Source of the DNA: Zonotrichia leucophrys gambelii
Taxonomy: Eukaryota; Chordata; Aves; Passeriformes; Passerellidae
DNA: 64,000 bases
Direction: 5' to 3'
NCBI RefSeq assembly: GCF_028769735.1
Contig: NC_088200.1
Location: 66,532,061-66,596,060 of the forward strand
Program-made: the position numbers and the translations under genes
The notes under the pieces: model-generated
The model's database searches: none
What the model saw: the letters and a program-made list of their open reading frames with translations, nothing else
Told to the model about the DNA's origin: nothing
In this document: one piece after another, positions 50,255-63,025 of the stretch
How the letters are laid out: the number at the start of each line of letters is the position of its first letter
Numbering within the stretch: the stretch's first letter is position 1

Positions 50255-50590
50255 AAAGAAGCCAAGGTGGGCAACTCTCTACAACTACCTAAAAGGAGGT
50301 TGTAGTGAGGTGGAGATTGGTCTCTTTTCCCAAGTAACAGGACAAGCGGAAATGGCATCAAGTTGTGCCAGATTGGCTGTTAGGGAAGATTTTTTCACCT
50401 AAAGGATTGTCAAACACTGTAAGAGGATGCTCAAGGTAATGGCCGAGTCATCATTCCTGGAAGTATTTAAAGGTGTGTAGATGTGGCACTTTGGGACATG
50501 GTTCAGTGGTTGGCTTGGCAGTATTTGGTTTATGGTTAGGCTTTATTGTCTTAAAGGTGTTTTTCAATGTGAATAATTCTGTGAATCCTC
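50255..50590 (+). mobile_element. CR1 LINE 3' end in SRFBP1 intron 1
   Basis: Diverged but ordered CR1 blocks are visible: GGTGGAGATTGGTCTCTTTT, CAAGTAACAGGACAAGCGG and TGTGGCACTTTGGGACATGG. These are followed by a worn tail (AATAATTCTGTGAATCC). The + strand open frame here is repeat-derived. Confidence 0.85.
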
Positions 50591-52332
50591 TTTGCTGTTT
50601 AATGAGGACACACATGAGAAAACATGATGTCATGCACGGGTACATTAATATAGCAAGAGATGAGCAGAGAAAAGCTGTTTGCACGAGAGGCTGGTAAGAA
50701 CTGTTCTGAAGGCAGCCGGTTCAAAGGAATGAATAGTGGATTTCATCCAGAGGCAGGTGTCACTGAGGAAATGCTGCAGTGGTTGTGAAGCACAGGAGAG
50801 CATACCTTACATGGGTAAGATAGGAATTCCCAACAGTATAAAACAAAAGGGCAGTTAAGGTGATTGCTTGCTCGAAGGAAGGGGCTTGAAGGTATTTGAA
50901 TATTAGACAAAAAAGATGGGTAGGTAAGATTGGGTGTGTTAAACAAGAAGAATAGGTTGATGGAGATGAATGAGGAGAGTTTATAAGGACAGGAAAGGGG
51001 AAATCAGTTTGGTAAGAAGCACCTAGAGATGGAAGAAGGTAGCAAGCTTCAGAAGAAGGAAATCTCCCAACAGAACCAACACTTGGTGTGAAAGAAAAGT
51101 TGTCAATGGCTGGACAATGAACGCACTATTGGCCAGACAGGTGAGAGTACTTGTTCTGTCACAACAGAGAAGGTTTTGCAAGAACCTTTAAGTATTGCTC
51201 CAAGTTGTTAGTAAGTAGTACTGGGATAGTTGTGTGCAAATCTGTTGTAGATTTGGCATCTTGGCAACTGATAGAGAACAACTTGTGGAAAGGTATTTAA
51301 ATTAATGAATAGATGTCAGACATCTGGAAGGGATATTTTAAATGCTTTATTTCTTCTACTTTTCATACTTGTCCTTTTCCCCAATTTCTGTTGATATCAT
51401 GAAGAAACTTCTAGGAAGAATGCAGATTATTAGATTTTTGGGTTTTTTTTTTTAAATCCTGACTTTCCCATATGTTTGTGTTTATGAAGAATTTTCATCA
51501 TGAAATTGTCTTGTTTTTTAAACTGATTTGAGGGAATATGGAACACTAACTGGTGTAACAAGGCATTTCTCCATTCCCACTAGCAAGAATTCTTACCATC
51601 CTTCCAAAAAGACAGAAGAGTAGCTTATATGGTAGTGCTACTTGATTTTTTTAAATTTTTTTTTTTTTTTGCATAAGTCTGTAAGTACTGAGAAAAAGTC
51701 CCCACAAAAAATATAATTCTTAGAGACCTAATAGTGAAAGCACCTTGAAGGATGAGCAGTTTTTCTGTGGGAAGTAGGATAGTATTTCAGAATTTGTCAG
51801 GCCAATCATGCTGCAGCGTGTTTGAAACCAATGGAAATTTTCCTCATGTTCTGGTGATGTTCATAGTCTTTGGTTGAATATACATCCTGTTTGGAAGTGT
51901 AAATCACAAAGATCTGTGATGCAAATTTGCATTTCCCTTATATGAGGTTTTTATCAGAGTGTGTTTCCTGAGGCCATGGCTTTTGCTGGTCACTGGCATA
52001 CTCTCGGTCTGAACACAAGTTGGTTGTACTTACTTGCACTCACTGGATGCATTTTGATACTTTTTTTTAAGAAGAAAGGCAAAAGTACCAAATACTTTGA
52101 AGGTCATAAACCACAAACACATCTTTCCCTATTTTCTTGTTCTCCTTTCTTTTTTTAAGAAAGGATCTTTTTTCCTTTAAAAATGTGGATACAAAATCTT
52201 TCTTATTTGTTTCTCAATAACTGTTTTCCCAGGCATAAGAAGAAGGTGGTTATGATTTTTTTGTTAATATTGTTTTTAATTTTTTTTTTCCCTCCTGGAA
52301 GTCCACTCACTCATTTTTATGTGATCAGTGTT

Positions 52333-52376
52333 TTAGATTTAACCATTCTGTGCTTTAGATTTAATCATTCTATGCT
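52333..52376. repeat. 22-bp tandem duplication in intron 1
   Basis: Two adjacent 22-bp units, beginning TTAGATTTAACCATTCTGTG and TTAGATTTAATCATTCTATG, differ at two positions. Confidence 0.9.
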
Positions 52377-53553
52377 TTTCTTACCGTGCTGTGTCATTCC
52401 ATGACATACCACTCTACTTACTTCCTGTGTGAAGTTTCTTGTTATGGTCTTGTGATGCTACTTTTATAGACAATTTCTTTGTCTCTCTAAATGTTATACA
52501 TGTCATATCAGAACATCCAGCAAGGAAGCACAGCCTTGAAAGTTACAGCTTAGAGGGGAGAAACTTCTATTGTTGTTTTAAAATACACTTGTGGGACTGA
52601 AATTTCTTTGGGCAGTGAGGAGAGTGTGATGGAGAGAGCTGCTTATCCCTCCGAAATGTATCAATATGGTGGTGAAAATTGGCTGTAACTGCTGCAAGAT
52701 GTAACTCGAGGTGTGGTTTGCTTCTATCCAGAACACGGACTACTGCATGAACAGCAGAACTTGATCGCTGTTCCTGTTGTTGGCAGTTGATCATCCCCCT
52801 TTTTTACGGGAATTTTCACATACCTAAATAGCCTTCCAGCCTTTTTCTAGTACTTAGGCCTCTTCATACTTGTGTTGACAGAGGGCAGACTTTACAGAGG
52901 AGGAGTTTGAAGAAAAATTAATTTAAATTTTAAAACAAATGTAATTTTTCTTATCATAGTAAGATTTTGTATTGCAGGCAAAATGTATATTTATGGTCAA
53001 TCTAAAAATTGTGGTATTTAGCTAGTTTTTTATCATTCAGATTTAGGGAGAAATGGAATATGATTTAGTAGATATTTCTCCAACTTCATCATTCCTGTTT
53101 TATTTCACTTAATGAACTTGAAACCATTTTTCCTTAATTATTCCTTTATGCTTGCATTATAATAACAACTATATAGTGACATTGTAATACAAATTTTGAA
53201 ATTAATGAGTCTTACTACAAAATGAGTGTTGGTGTTGAATGACAGATGATAATAATGCATTTTTCTGGTGATATTAAGATACAAATATTTGTCAAATATT
53301 GTGATGCTGTAACATTGTACTGGCTTCCCATTCTTTTCCTGGCCTCTTGGTGCATGAGACTAGTGCAAGCTGAGGGCAGTTGAAGTAACTATAAAAGTAT
53401 CTTTCATGAACAATCTTGCGCAAAAGAAGCTCTCCTTCTTCTGTCCCATTCAGCAAGTCGTCTGTGTTCTGATTTCCCTTGAAGTTTCAGTCACGAGATT
53501 AAATCATCAGTGCAAACAACGTGATAAAAATAAAATGTATTGTGCGTGTAAGT

Positions 53554-53595
53554 TGAGAACCAGCGATGGTTCGCAGCTGAGAACCAGTGATGGCC
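53554..53595. repeat. 24-bp-period tandem repeat in intron 1
   Basis: TGAGAACCAGCGATGG is followed 24 bp later by TGAGAACCAGTGATGG. The second unit is incomplete. Confidence 0.85.
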
Positions 53596-56513
53596 TGGCA
53601 TGTTACAGCTTTCAGTCCAGTATTCCATAAAGCTTCATACAGTATATGTAGTATAGATCATGAGTTATTCCTCTGTCTCTTTAGTTTTCATTGTGTTATC
53701 CTTGGGTTTTGTTGTTTGTTATGCTTTTGGAGTGTTCTTAGTAACTGCAGTTATGGCCCATGTTTCCTGCCTGTTTAGACAGTCAGGAGAGGGTGTTCTG
53801 TGGTTGGTTCAGAGCCACGTGTGCTGGTGAACGAGCATGCATGTACTGTTCTCAGCCAAAACGCAAAAGACTTGAATTCTGTGTTCTGCCAAGCTGATGT
53901 TAGTTCACAACTCCTACATGACTGTCAGTTTTCACAAGGCATGTAGGAGCTGTGATGATTGGTCAACCTTGATTTCAGTTTAATAAGCCCGAAAGTTTCC
54001 AGAGATGGATACTGACAGACAAGCAGTGAGCTGACAAAGCTAATTTTCTCAGAAACCAGGCTAACAAATATAATTCCAGAATACACAGTTTTGTCATTCT
54101 GCTCTTTCAGAATAGCTGAGAAAAGTTGCAACATATTAGTGCTCAAGACTTGAAGCTTTGTGGTGACTTAGGAGGCCGTACCACCATTTATACTAGCATC
54201 TCTTAATCCAAGCCAAAGCAGTCACACCACCAAACATACTTCCAAATTAATACTGGAATCACTGTGATTGAATGTTGTATTTGTTAGGGACAAAGGTTCT
54301 TATCTAGTTTTGATGCAATTTTCTTTTCGTCATGGCAGTTCAGCTCTACAGGTGTGGATCATGTTTGTGACCAATATAATTAATGTGAAAAAATTACATA
54401 GATTGTTTATGAGTCACTAGTCAAGCTGTGCTTCAGATTATGCAAGTAATGTAGACATTCATATGTTGCCTTGTGATCAGTGCTCTTTTCCAGCTGCTTT
54501 TAAAAGGTTCACCATTTGAAGAAGGGTTAGAAGCCCTCAGCACTCTTACGGTTTATTCATGCGTGTTCACCCTTGTAATTCTTACGTCACTACTGCAGGT
54601 TCTGCTGTTACTGCCTTTCTGTAAAGTCAAAGCTTAAGGAGGAATGAAATGCACGTGTGAGTTCTAGCTAGAGCTCTGGTCTGATTAAGAAGTCCTAGAC
54701 ATCAAAGTCCATGAGCTTGTCTGTATTGAATGCCTTGATCACGTCCTCCTTCAACATTCCACAGAAATATTTTTAGCAGAGTGATAGCTGGGGGTTTTCA
54801 AACTTGCTGATCAATTAAATACGGTTAGAAATTACCTTCAGGCAATCCTCTGTTTTAGAAAACGTGTATAGCTTCTATTTCCATGTGGATGAAATGATAC
54901 ATCTAATATAGCATTTTGAGGATAGTTTATAACAGTTATTTCTCATCTGGACGTTTACAACTACTGATGTGTATTTAGGGTCTAGAAATGTGTCTAGCCA
55001 TCTCATGGTATTGGTTTGGACTTGAATGCTTTCTGAAGTACAGCGTGGAGTCTGACTCCATCCAGTGAGACACTGACTTTGAAGCAGTAAATCCATTAAA
55101 TTTTGGTCTTTGGCAACGATCAAGTAATTCTAGGCTAGCCTTACTCCTTCCCAACTGTCTTAGATACTTGGAATTGCTTTTCAAAACCTTTAGATGAAAA
55201 TTATATTTTTTAGCATTTCCGAGTACTCACTGTGGTTTCCACTTGGAGGAATTACACTAGAACTGACAACTGTTCTCCATGCAGGAGGAAATACAGTGCT
55301 AAATGGAATAAAGAAACCGATATTTCAGTGCTTCAGTTGAGAAAATACAAAGAAAGCAGCATGGGCAGACTGTGGAGGAAGGGTTTGACAGTAACTCACA
55401 AGGGGTGTGTGCATTACTTTTCCTGTGAGGAAGGTGGAAATTCGCCCAAGTGGGTGGTGTGCTTTTATTCATTCGTCCTTAGCAAATCCCTTGGGAAAAC
55501 TGACAGGGTGAGCACCCAGAGGCCCGAGAAGCTGCGGGTGTTTTGTTTTCTGGATCTCTAGCCAACAGTGGCATTTCTGTCAACTTTGAGCGCAGGGTGA
55601 AATAATTCAATCCAGAAGAATTTACCTCATGTTTAAGGAATTTTTGTATGTTCTGATAGTTGTATTGGGATAGAATTGTACCCACTTGTTTCAAACTGTT
55701 CTCGTGTAGCTGCAGATGGCAGAGGCAAGATTAACATGACAGTGGTGTTGATTAACATGATGTTGGCACAAACAGTAATTGAAAAACTCTGTTCCTTAGC
55801 ACTTTCTATGTTGGGATTTGATCTTTATATTAAATGAAGAGAGAGCTCATTTTTTGTAGTCTAATTTGTTGTGGTCCATATCTCTGTCTTGTATTGAGTT
55901 CTTACTTTGCTCTTTGTGCTGGAGCTGGGTAACATTTATGTGTCCGTACGGGAAAACTGTTTAGGAAACTGATCTGGCTGAAAATTCACCTTGTTTTGTT
56001 TTTTTTTTTAAGATATTCTTTTTTGCACTATATATTTGTATAAAACTGTTCTGGAACTGAGCACTGATACTGCTCACAGGTATGTTTTATGTTTGTGTTT
56101 TGTGTTTGTGTTTCTTGCTGCCTTTGCCACCCTACTTACGTGTGTTTTTATAATGAAATGTATGAAGCTGTATTAAGTATTTCTGCCTAGTTCCACATAT
56201 TTTGACATGCATAAAATATATACTGTAATACAAGGATTCTTTATGTAAAAAAAAAAAGGAAAAAATAAAACTTGGCAATTGCTAGCTTTTCCTAAGAATC
56301 TAAAAACCATTAGATCTTTCAAGCTGGAATTCCAGATAACAGAGAGAAATATTTGTAATGAAGTTCCAGAAACATTTTTTCACTTAGATTATTCACTCAT
56401 AAGATTTTGTACTATTGTTAGTTCTGGCTAATTTGTGATCCGACTGCAGGTGTTTTGAATTTTAAAACTCTGTGTTGCCAAATAGCACCAAAAATTAACA
56501 TTGAGAATACTCT

Positions 56514-56527
56514 GTTGCCATGGTAAT
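56514..56527. promoter_or_regulatory. RFX X-box-like palindrome
   Basis: GTTGCCATGGTAAT matches the palindromic RFX-family consensus GTTGCCATGGTAAC at 13 of 14 positions. It lies deep in SRFBP1 intron 1, far from any promoter, so an enhancer role is only possible, not shown. Confidence 0.4.
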
Positions 56528-59500
56528 GTCTTTATTAGAAGACTGCCGAGTAACTATAAAGTGAAACCAATGCTTTTGATGTGTCTGAAATTGGGAAGGG
56601 AAAGAAGATCAGTAAGAACTGAAACATTACTGAGTTCCATGGCTTTTTGCAGGTATTGGAGAGACCTTGAATACTTATCTTAACCTTTTCACTTTATTGC
56701 TTGATTTGGAGTTTCTAAAGCTGGATTTGTTGCTTTGACACATGCTGATGTGTAACTTAAGCAATTTGTAAAGATTTGTAGAAAAGGCCACTGTACAAAA
56801 CACAAGTGATTTTGGTGTATTTTTAGTGGCTTTTTCCCTTTCTACTTTAGTAGCACTGTTTAAACTTGAGGGAGTTCAAAAGTAAATCTCTTACTGCAGT
56901 AAAATCTAAAAGCTATTGTGTACCTACAGGCATATATAAATAATTTTTTCCTTTTGCTTTGAGCCATTTTGATTCTAGTAGATCAGGCTCTCACTTTAAC
57001 CTCCTAGGGTTCTCTTGGCATGAAGGGAATTTATGAGGGCTCAAGTATATCCTGTACCTGCAATTTCATCTTTTTCCTGTCATTCATTCACTAGACCCTG
57101 GTAAATGGTAGTTTGTCAACAGCAATATGATAGGCTATATGTAAAATAGACTTTTCCTGGGACAGAATTAATGGCCTTGGTTCTTGATGTTTTCTCCTTG
57201 TTATCCACTCTTACATGTGACCCTCATGTCAAATAAATCCTGTTAGCCTGGAGGGTACAGGAAGAAATTGAAACGGAAAAGCAAGCTCAGAACTACTGTC
57301 TTTTTTTCCAGGCATCAAGTGATAGAAAAGACATAAGAGACCTTATATGGCACCTTATATTGAATTTGGATGTGTCTATGCAAAATTATAGAACACTGCT
57401 TTAGGATCATTGTCTCCAAATTGTAAAAGAAATATTTTTGCAGTTGTGTCTGCAAAATTGTCTTGTTGAAGACAGTTTTCACAGATACTATACTGTGTTG
57501 AGGGAGAGGCTAGAGGCCTCTGTTTAATGAGTGTGTATTTGTTCAACATTATGGATATTTCACAATGTTTTCAACTCTTATAATAAAGGTTTTTTTCACT
57601 AGATGAGGTTATATGCAGTGTCCTTCCTTGAAGAGAACAGAATGATTTGTCTTTTCTGCTTTCTTGTACCAGAACTAGGAGTAGATTGTGTGCTGGCATA
57701 AAGCAGAAGTAGATGAAGAAATTCTGGTCTGTCTAGTGCTGGTTGTTTAAGGATTTAATAATTTAAGTGCATTATTGGGTCAGGACCAAAATATTCAGTA
57801 CCTCGTGGACTGAAGCCCAAGAAGAACAGTTGTATATGCTTCAGACTGTTCTGAAGAAAAGAACATGTCCATTAGTTTATTGGCTTTCATGCATTTTGGA
57901 TAGCTGGGGCTGACTGTGTAAGTTAACTTCTATTAAGTTTAGTTAAGAAGAATTTGAGATATTTGAGATCCTTCAGATATTTTCATATATGGTATTAGCT
58001 TTTGTATGTGGTAATATTAAAAAAAGCTTTTCCTTCACAGTTGTTCTAGTATTTCAGTGTTGTTCGAATAAAATACATTCAAACAAGTCATAGGTAGAAA
58101 CATATTAGTGCTTCTCTCAATCCATTGGATTTTTTTTGTTTTGAGTAATGGTTTGGTTTTGGGATATTTTTTTTGTCAAGTACAGTTGATACCATAGTTC
58201 AGAGTAGACACGTACCTTTCTTGATACATCTACAAATCTTTAGTCACACTTTCCTTTTTTGTTTTTCTAATTGGCTGAACATTAGCTTAGTTTGGAGTCA
58301 TGTTGCTTGTACAGACCTCAAAACAAGTTTCAGAAGTGGCCAAGTATAACATTTTATTCTAATGTAATGCTTGTTTGAGAACTTTGCTGCTGTTGTCTTA
58401 AAAATGTGAAGGCAAATATCTTTGACTATTCATGTGAATTTGAATGTATAATTGTACCTACACTGTCATTTTATCCACATTCCTTGGTGTTTTTCTGCCA
58501 TGTCTAATATGAGGACTGTTTTGTGGTAATACAGACTTTCAGAACCTAAACTAGCCTTCTTAACGTTTTATCTAAAAGTGCCTTACATTTCTCTTAAAGA
58601 AACTTGAAAATTATCAAACAGGTATTTTTGGAACAGCTTAATTATGTGGGAGGCTCTTAAAATAACTTCCTCTTCTATTGTACGTTTGTTTTGTCTTGCA
58701 TTATGTAGAATAACAGTGTCCCATTAATTTAAAAGGAATCATGTCTGTGATCAGAAGCCCTTTCCTAACCCTGTCTAACACTGATTTAGGAATTGATTCA
58801 GTCCTTCCAAGACTTTTGTTAGTCAAAAGTAATTTGTAACTGCAAGTGAAATACCAGTGTCATAATGGAACTACTTCATGGAAAAACCCTAGAGAAGACT
58901 TAAGAGGTAAAATTAAGTAATCCTGTGTCAGTTTCTTTCTGGGCACAAGAAGGGCTTGGACATGCTGAGGATTGGGAAGGTCTGATTGAACTTCCACACA
59001 AAAATACAAATCTCTGGGAATGGCTTTTAACCCTTTGGAGTCAGGTATAACCTGAAATAGAAAGCAAAGTCATTGAAGTTATTGGATTCTCCTTTTCTCA
59101 GCTGTGCATTCTGGGTTAAATACAGTTTGTGTGATGTCTTTAAATACACACTTGTTCTTTATTATTTGATAGAAGTCACCCTTTTGGTTTGACGTGTGCC
59201 CTCTGGTGTCTTTGTACTGTGTGAGTGGTACCCATACGTTAAAGTGGGGCTGTTTTCATTGCCAGATGAGTACTGGGAGCGTGTGCCAAATATCATGTTA
59301 GTGTAGGCTGTGCTGGAGCCAGCAATTCCTGTTACAGTCTCCCTCAGTAATGCACACTCCTAGGAAAAGGTGAGTTACAGGAGAGTTTCTAGGTCTTGTC
59401 TGGCTTGTCATCTGCTGATCCCCTGCTGTGCTCTTTGTTAGCCCTTCTTAGAAAGGGCAGCAGCAGCTCCCATCTGCCTGCGGCTTGAAAATGGTTTGTG

Positions 59501-60309
59501 TGCTGCTGGCTGGTACATGTCAATGCTTACTGAAGGTGAAAGCTGTTGGATTGATGGTTGCCTCTCTTCGTGGAATACCATTGGTCATGGAATTTTTTGG
59601 ACTTCATCTTTGTTTTGCGTCTATAGTAATATAACTACATTTTGCATTTGTTTTGTGAAAGGGCATAGTGCTAAATGGATGATTTTTGTTCATAACCATA
59701 GCTTTTGAAATATGCTTATGTGCATTCTATATGTTACTACCTAGGCTTGTTTTCAAAAGTAAGTTCATTTCTTTTGTAATTCCTTTTGTATTTTATAATT
59801 GATACGTAGTCTATATTTGCTATTACTTTGATATCATCTATTAATAATGTGTGAACACAGACATTTGGTGGCATTAATGAGGAGGTATAGTTTAATTGTC
59901 TCATAAATAGTATTTCCAACAAAGTAAAGAACTGTCTTCAACAAAGAAAAACATCTCTTGTTCTTTCTTCAAAGAAATCCTTGAAGTGGTTATTTCCACA
60001 TGCAATTGCAGACTTCCTTAATTTCCAGGAATCCTAGATCCTATTGATAGAGAAAATTGTTTGGTTTGTGTTTTGCTTGTTTATAATTATTCTTTAGTGC
60101 TTACTGTCACTGCTGAGTACATTAAAAATCCTTATTGCCTAGTCTTGAAGCATAAAGTCTGATCTGTACTTAGACTGCTGCCTTTTTATGTTTCGATGCA
60201 AAGACTTCTCCTTTTCTTACTGTCTTTCCTAGAACTATTTATAAAAACTACCTTAATTATGAATAAATATTTGTTATTATTTTTTAAATATGACTACTCT
60301 TGGTGGTGT

Positions 60310-60366
60310 GTTGGGTTTTTTTTTGTTTATTTTGTTTGTTTTGGCTTAGTTTGGTGGTTTTTTTCC
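60310..60366. repeat. T-rich low-complexity tract in intron 1
   Basis: TTTG and T runs over about 55 bp, the complement in style of the A-rich tract near 31 kb. A similar T/G-rich stretch lies at 39957-40030. Confidence 0.85.
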
Positions 60367-62936
60367 TACTGATGGCGAAGTTGCTGCTCTCCTTTTGTAA
60401 TATAAGAGAGCAGGGCCTACCCTGGTGGTCTAAGCCCCATTGTTTCAAGCACACTGTAAATCTGAAGCTGAACTTTTTTGATTTCTTTCCCAAAGAGCTG
60501 ACTGCTTTCTTGAGAACGTTATGAGTACTTCCAAGAACAGAGTTGATGCATACTGTCCCGTGTGAAATAAGTGACTGGATTACTTAAATTGATACTCCTA
60601 GTCTGCCAAGGAACGAATACCTTCCCTCATTCCTGTTGTCATGTCTATACAGCCTTCACTGGCTGGCAGTAGAGGAGGCTGAAGTTTGGCTCTTGTAGGC
60701 CCTGGAAACATGCTGTGTGTGCATTAGTATTTCTATTAAAAAATACCTGACAAAACATTTTTGAGAGCAAGTTAAATATACTTCATGTTTGCATACACAG
60801 TAACTAATATGTAAAGTATGAGTTACTTAAATTCCAGTACGTTTCTAAGAGCTTGTGGATGTTTTTAGTGGATGTTAAAAAAAATAGAGAATAAAAAATC
60901 CCAAACTCAAAACAACCTCCCCACCCCAGACGTTCTAAGAAGGCATACCCAGTTTTCCTCTGACATTCCAAACATTCCATTGAATGTACCAATATGTATG
61001 TATAGTATTGGTGTTCAGACAGAAGCTGCATTTTTTTTCTTTCTTCCTTTAGAATATGTACTATAGGGACCTATGATAATTTCATTCAATATCTTATAAA
61101 AAAGAAATATCTACATCTATCACCTTGATGGCAAATGGTGATGTTATTGGTTTCTTCCTGAGCATGTAAAGTCTTGAGCAGTGCTGCTGTGTAGCAGAAA
61201 CTTGGCACTTGGTGCTTCTTGGCATGTGGTTTCTGCTGTAAACTGAAACTTTTGTAGGTAGATCTGTGTGTACAGTTACTTTTACTAGGGTAACTAAGGT
61301 AAGTACTGACCTTTGCTGTAACAATTTTTGGAACTGGATACCACATTTAAGTCAGTTATTTTTATTCCAAAAACATCCTTTACCTTTTTATTTCTCATGA
61401 TGCAAGTGACTAGCGCTGCCCCCGTACAATTCCCCTCCCTTGCTTCTCAGAGGAGTACTGCTTCCCATGTTCTTTCACTTGCCTGGCAGAGGCAAGGCTG
61501 ACAATTAGACATGCCCCTCTCTGGAAATTGTTTTGCTCTGATTCAACCTTCAGTTAAGCTACTGGTGAATACCATTCACGGCTTAACAACTTGATTCAAT
61601 CAGTACTCTAAGCTACAAACATGATCAGTTATGCAAAGGATGTGTTCTGCCTTCCTTTTGTTTGCTTAAGAATCACCTTTATGGTCTGTGCACAGGTGTA
61701 GATGTACTGGCCGACTCCGCATCACAGGTGTGAAGTACTGCTCTGTGAGCTTTGAAGATTTTTCTGGGTTTTTTTGTTCGAGCCTGATGTAGGTTTATAG
61801 TACTATCATTCTTGACCTAACTAGGTGGTAGAGTCATCATCAATCTGTCATTTTGATGTTATTGCTGAGAAATTAGAATAGAAATCTGATGTAAAGAACT
61901 TCTTTGAGAAGGAGGTGCCAACCTAATTTTGGAACTTATCTCACTGGATAAATTTAAGATAAATTTGACTTTTGTCAGGAAGACTGATTTTTTTTGTTTG
62001 TTTTAGTATTTCATGTTATTCTAAGTTTAACTGTCAAATATATAATTTTAATAGGTATAGTAAGATATATATGTATAATTAAGGGGGAAGTTGAGTTGTA
62101 AAAATAAAGGATCACTATTGACTCCCTGTACCTGTAGCGTTCACCATTAGACAGTACCTGGACTTAAGGTTTTCCATTATGGAATTTAATTGCTAAAGAT
62201 TAGAAAGATTTCTTTGTTCATCCTATCTATCTAATAATAATGATGAGAGTTCTTTCTTTGTTATTGGGGTGAGAATTAAGACCAAAATATCATTTCCAAA
62301 TTTTCTGTAAAACTGCCTGCTTTAAATTTGGGAACAGAGTAGTGGGTAGGATGGCAGGTTGAGACAGACTGTAGCAAGTTAGAAACCACTTGGACTTTTG
62401 TTTTGAACAAGAATGAATTCAAATATATAACAGGAATTTAATATCTCAAATTCTGTTCCATAATAAATAATGTCAATTTTTGAGAGTCTTTCCTTAACAC
62501 TTGAAGATGTTTAATAATTGAAATGCTTTTATGTATTATGCGCCAGTGGACTTAATGTACTGCTGGTGTTTCTCTGGGACAAAAGTAAGCTAAGTGAAGG
62601 CAAAAGGTGAGACATTTCAAATCCCTAGCTCAGTCTAGCTCTAAGAATAATATTAAAGTATGGCTAGTTAGGAATGTCTTGTCTTCTGTTTAGACCTCAG
62701 ACACATTTTTAGACTGTTGGTTATTCTTCCACTGATGTTTATGGAAGCAGTTTGATTTTAATGGAACTCTGAATTCATTTGAAATGAGATTTGGTTAGCA
62801 GGGAAATGCAGTCTTATTTTTAAAATATTTCTCTTTGTTGAACTAATTTCTAAAATTTAAGTCAATGTAATGAATGTATTGTATATGGAACGTAATCAAG
62901 GAAAACAGTTTCTAATGTCTTCCATATTTTTCACAG

Positions 62937-63025
62937 GTTGTGAAGATGAGAAAAGATGTGAAGAAGGCCAGAGTCCTCACTATTCGCAGACTAACCAGAC
63001 ACATCGGGAAATTAAAATCGAAAAA
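62937..63025 (+). CDS. SRFBP1: SRFBP1 coding exon 2 (basic N-terminal region)
   Basis: This 89-bp exon follows a polypyrimidine-rich acceptor (ttccatatttttcacag) and ends at a gtcagt donor. It starts in phase 0, matching exon 1, and ends after two bases of a codon. The peptide begins VVKMRKDVKKARVLTIRRL and continues with a stretch ending KLKSKK. It is very rich in Lys and Arg and matches the conserved N-terminal basic segment of SRFBP1. The continuous frame across a 22-kb intron and correct splice sites on both sides argue for a real gene and not a processed copy. Human SRFBP1 is about 430 residues, so roughly 90 percent of the protein lies beyond the right edge. By synteny the next gene downstream should be LOX, on the opposite strand; this is known from other vertebrates and not visible here. 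Confidence 0.92.

Larger units (their letters stand above)
40967..62936 (+). other. SRFBP1: SRFBP1 intron 1 (about 22 kb)
   Basis: The intron runs from the gtgaga donor after codon 10 to the ttcacag acceptor before exon 2. I see no convincing additional coding exon inside it; open frames are short, uneven and unlike known proteins. The + strand looks enriched in T and G, as expected of the non-template strand of a transcribed vertebrate gene. Contents recognised are two CR1 fragments (about 42640 and 50255), a duplicated 136-bp segment (47095 and 48643), a G-quadruplex motif (44022-44046), CTCF-like and RFX-like motifs, and poly-T tracts. No LTR was seen, in contrast to the upstream intergenic DNA. 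Subregions not listed separately (about 51.4-52.3 kb, 52.8-56.5 kb, 56.6-62.9 kb) show nothing specific. Confidence 0.85.

Noticed and set aside
52567..52794. 75-residue minus-strand open frame that looked faintly transposase-like
   Set aside because: No motif could be named, and nothing in the flanks (terminal repeats, duplication) supports a transposon.
55232..55561. 109-residue + strand open frame in intron 1
   Set aside because: No similarity, no clear splice sites framing it, and the length is within chance expectation for a 22-kb intron.
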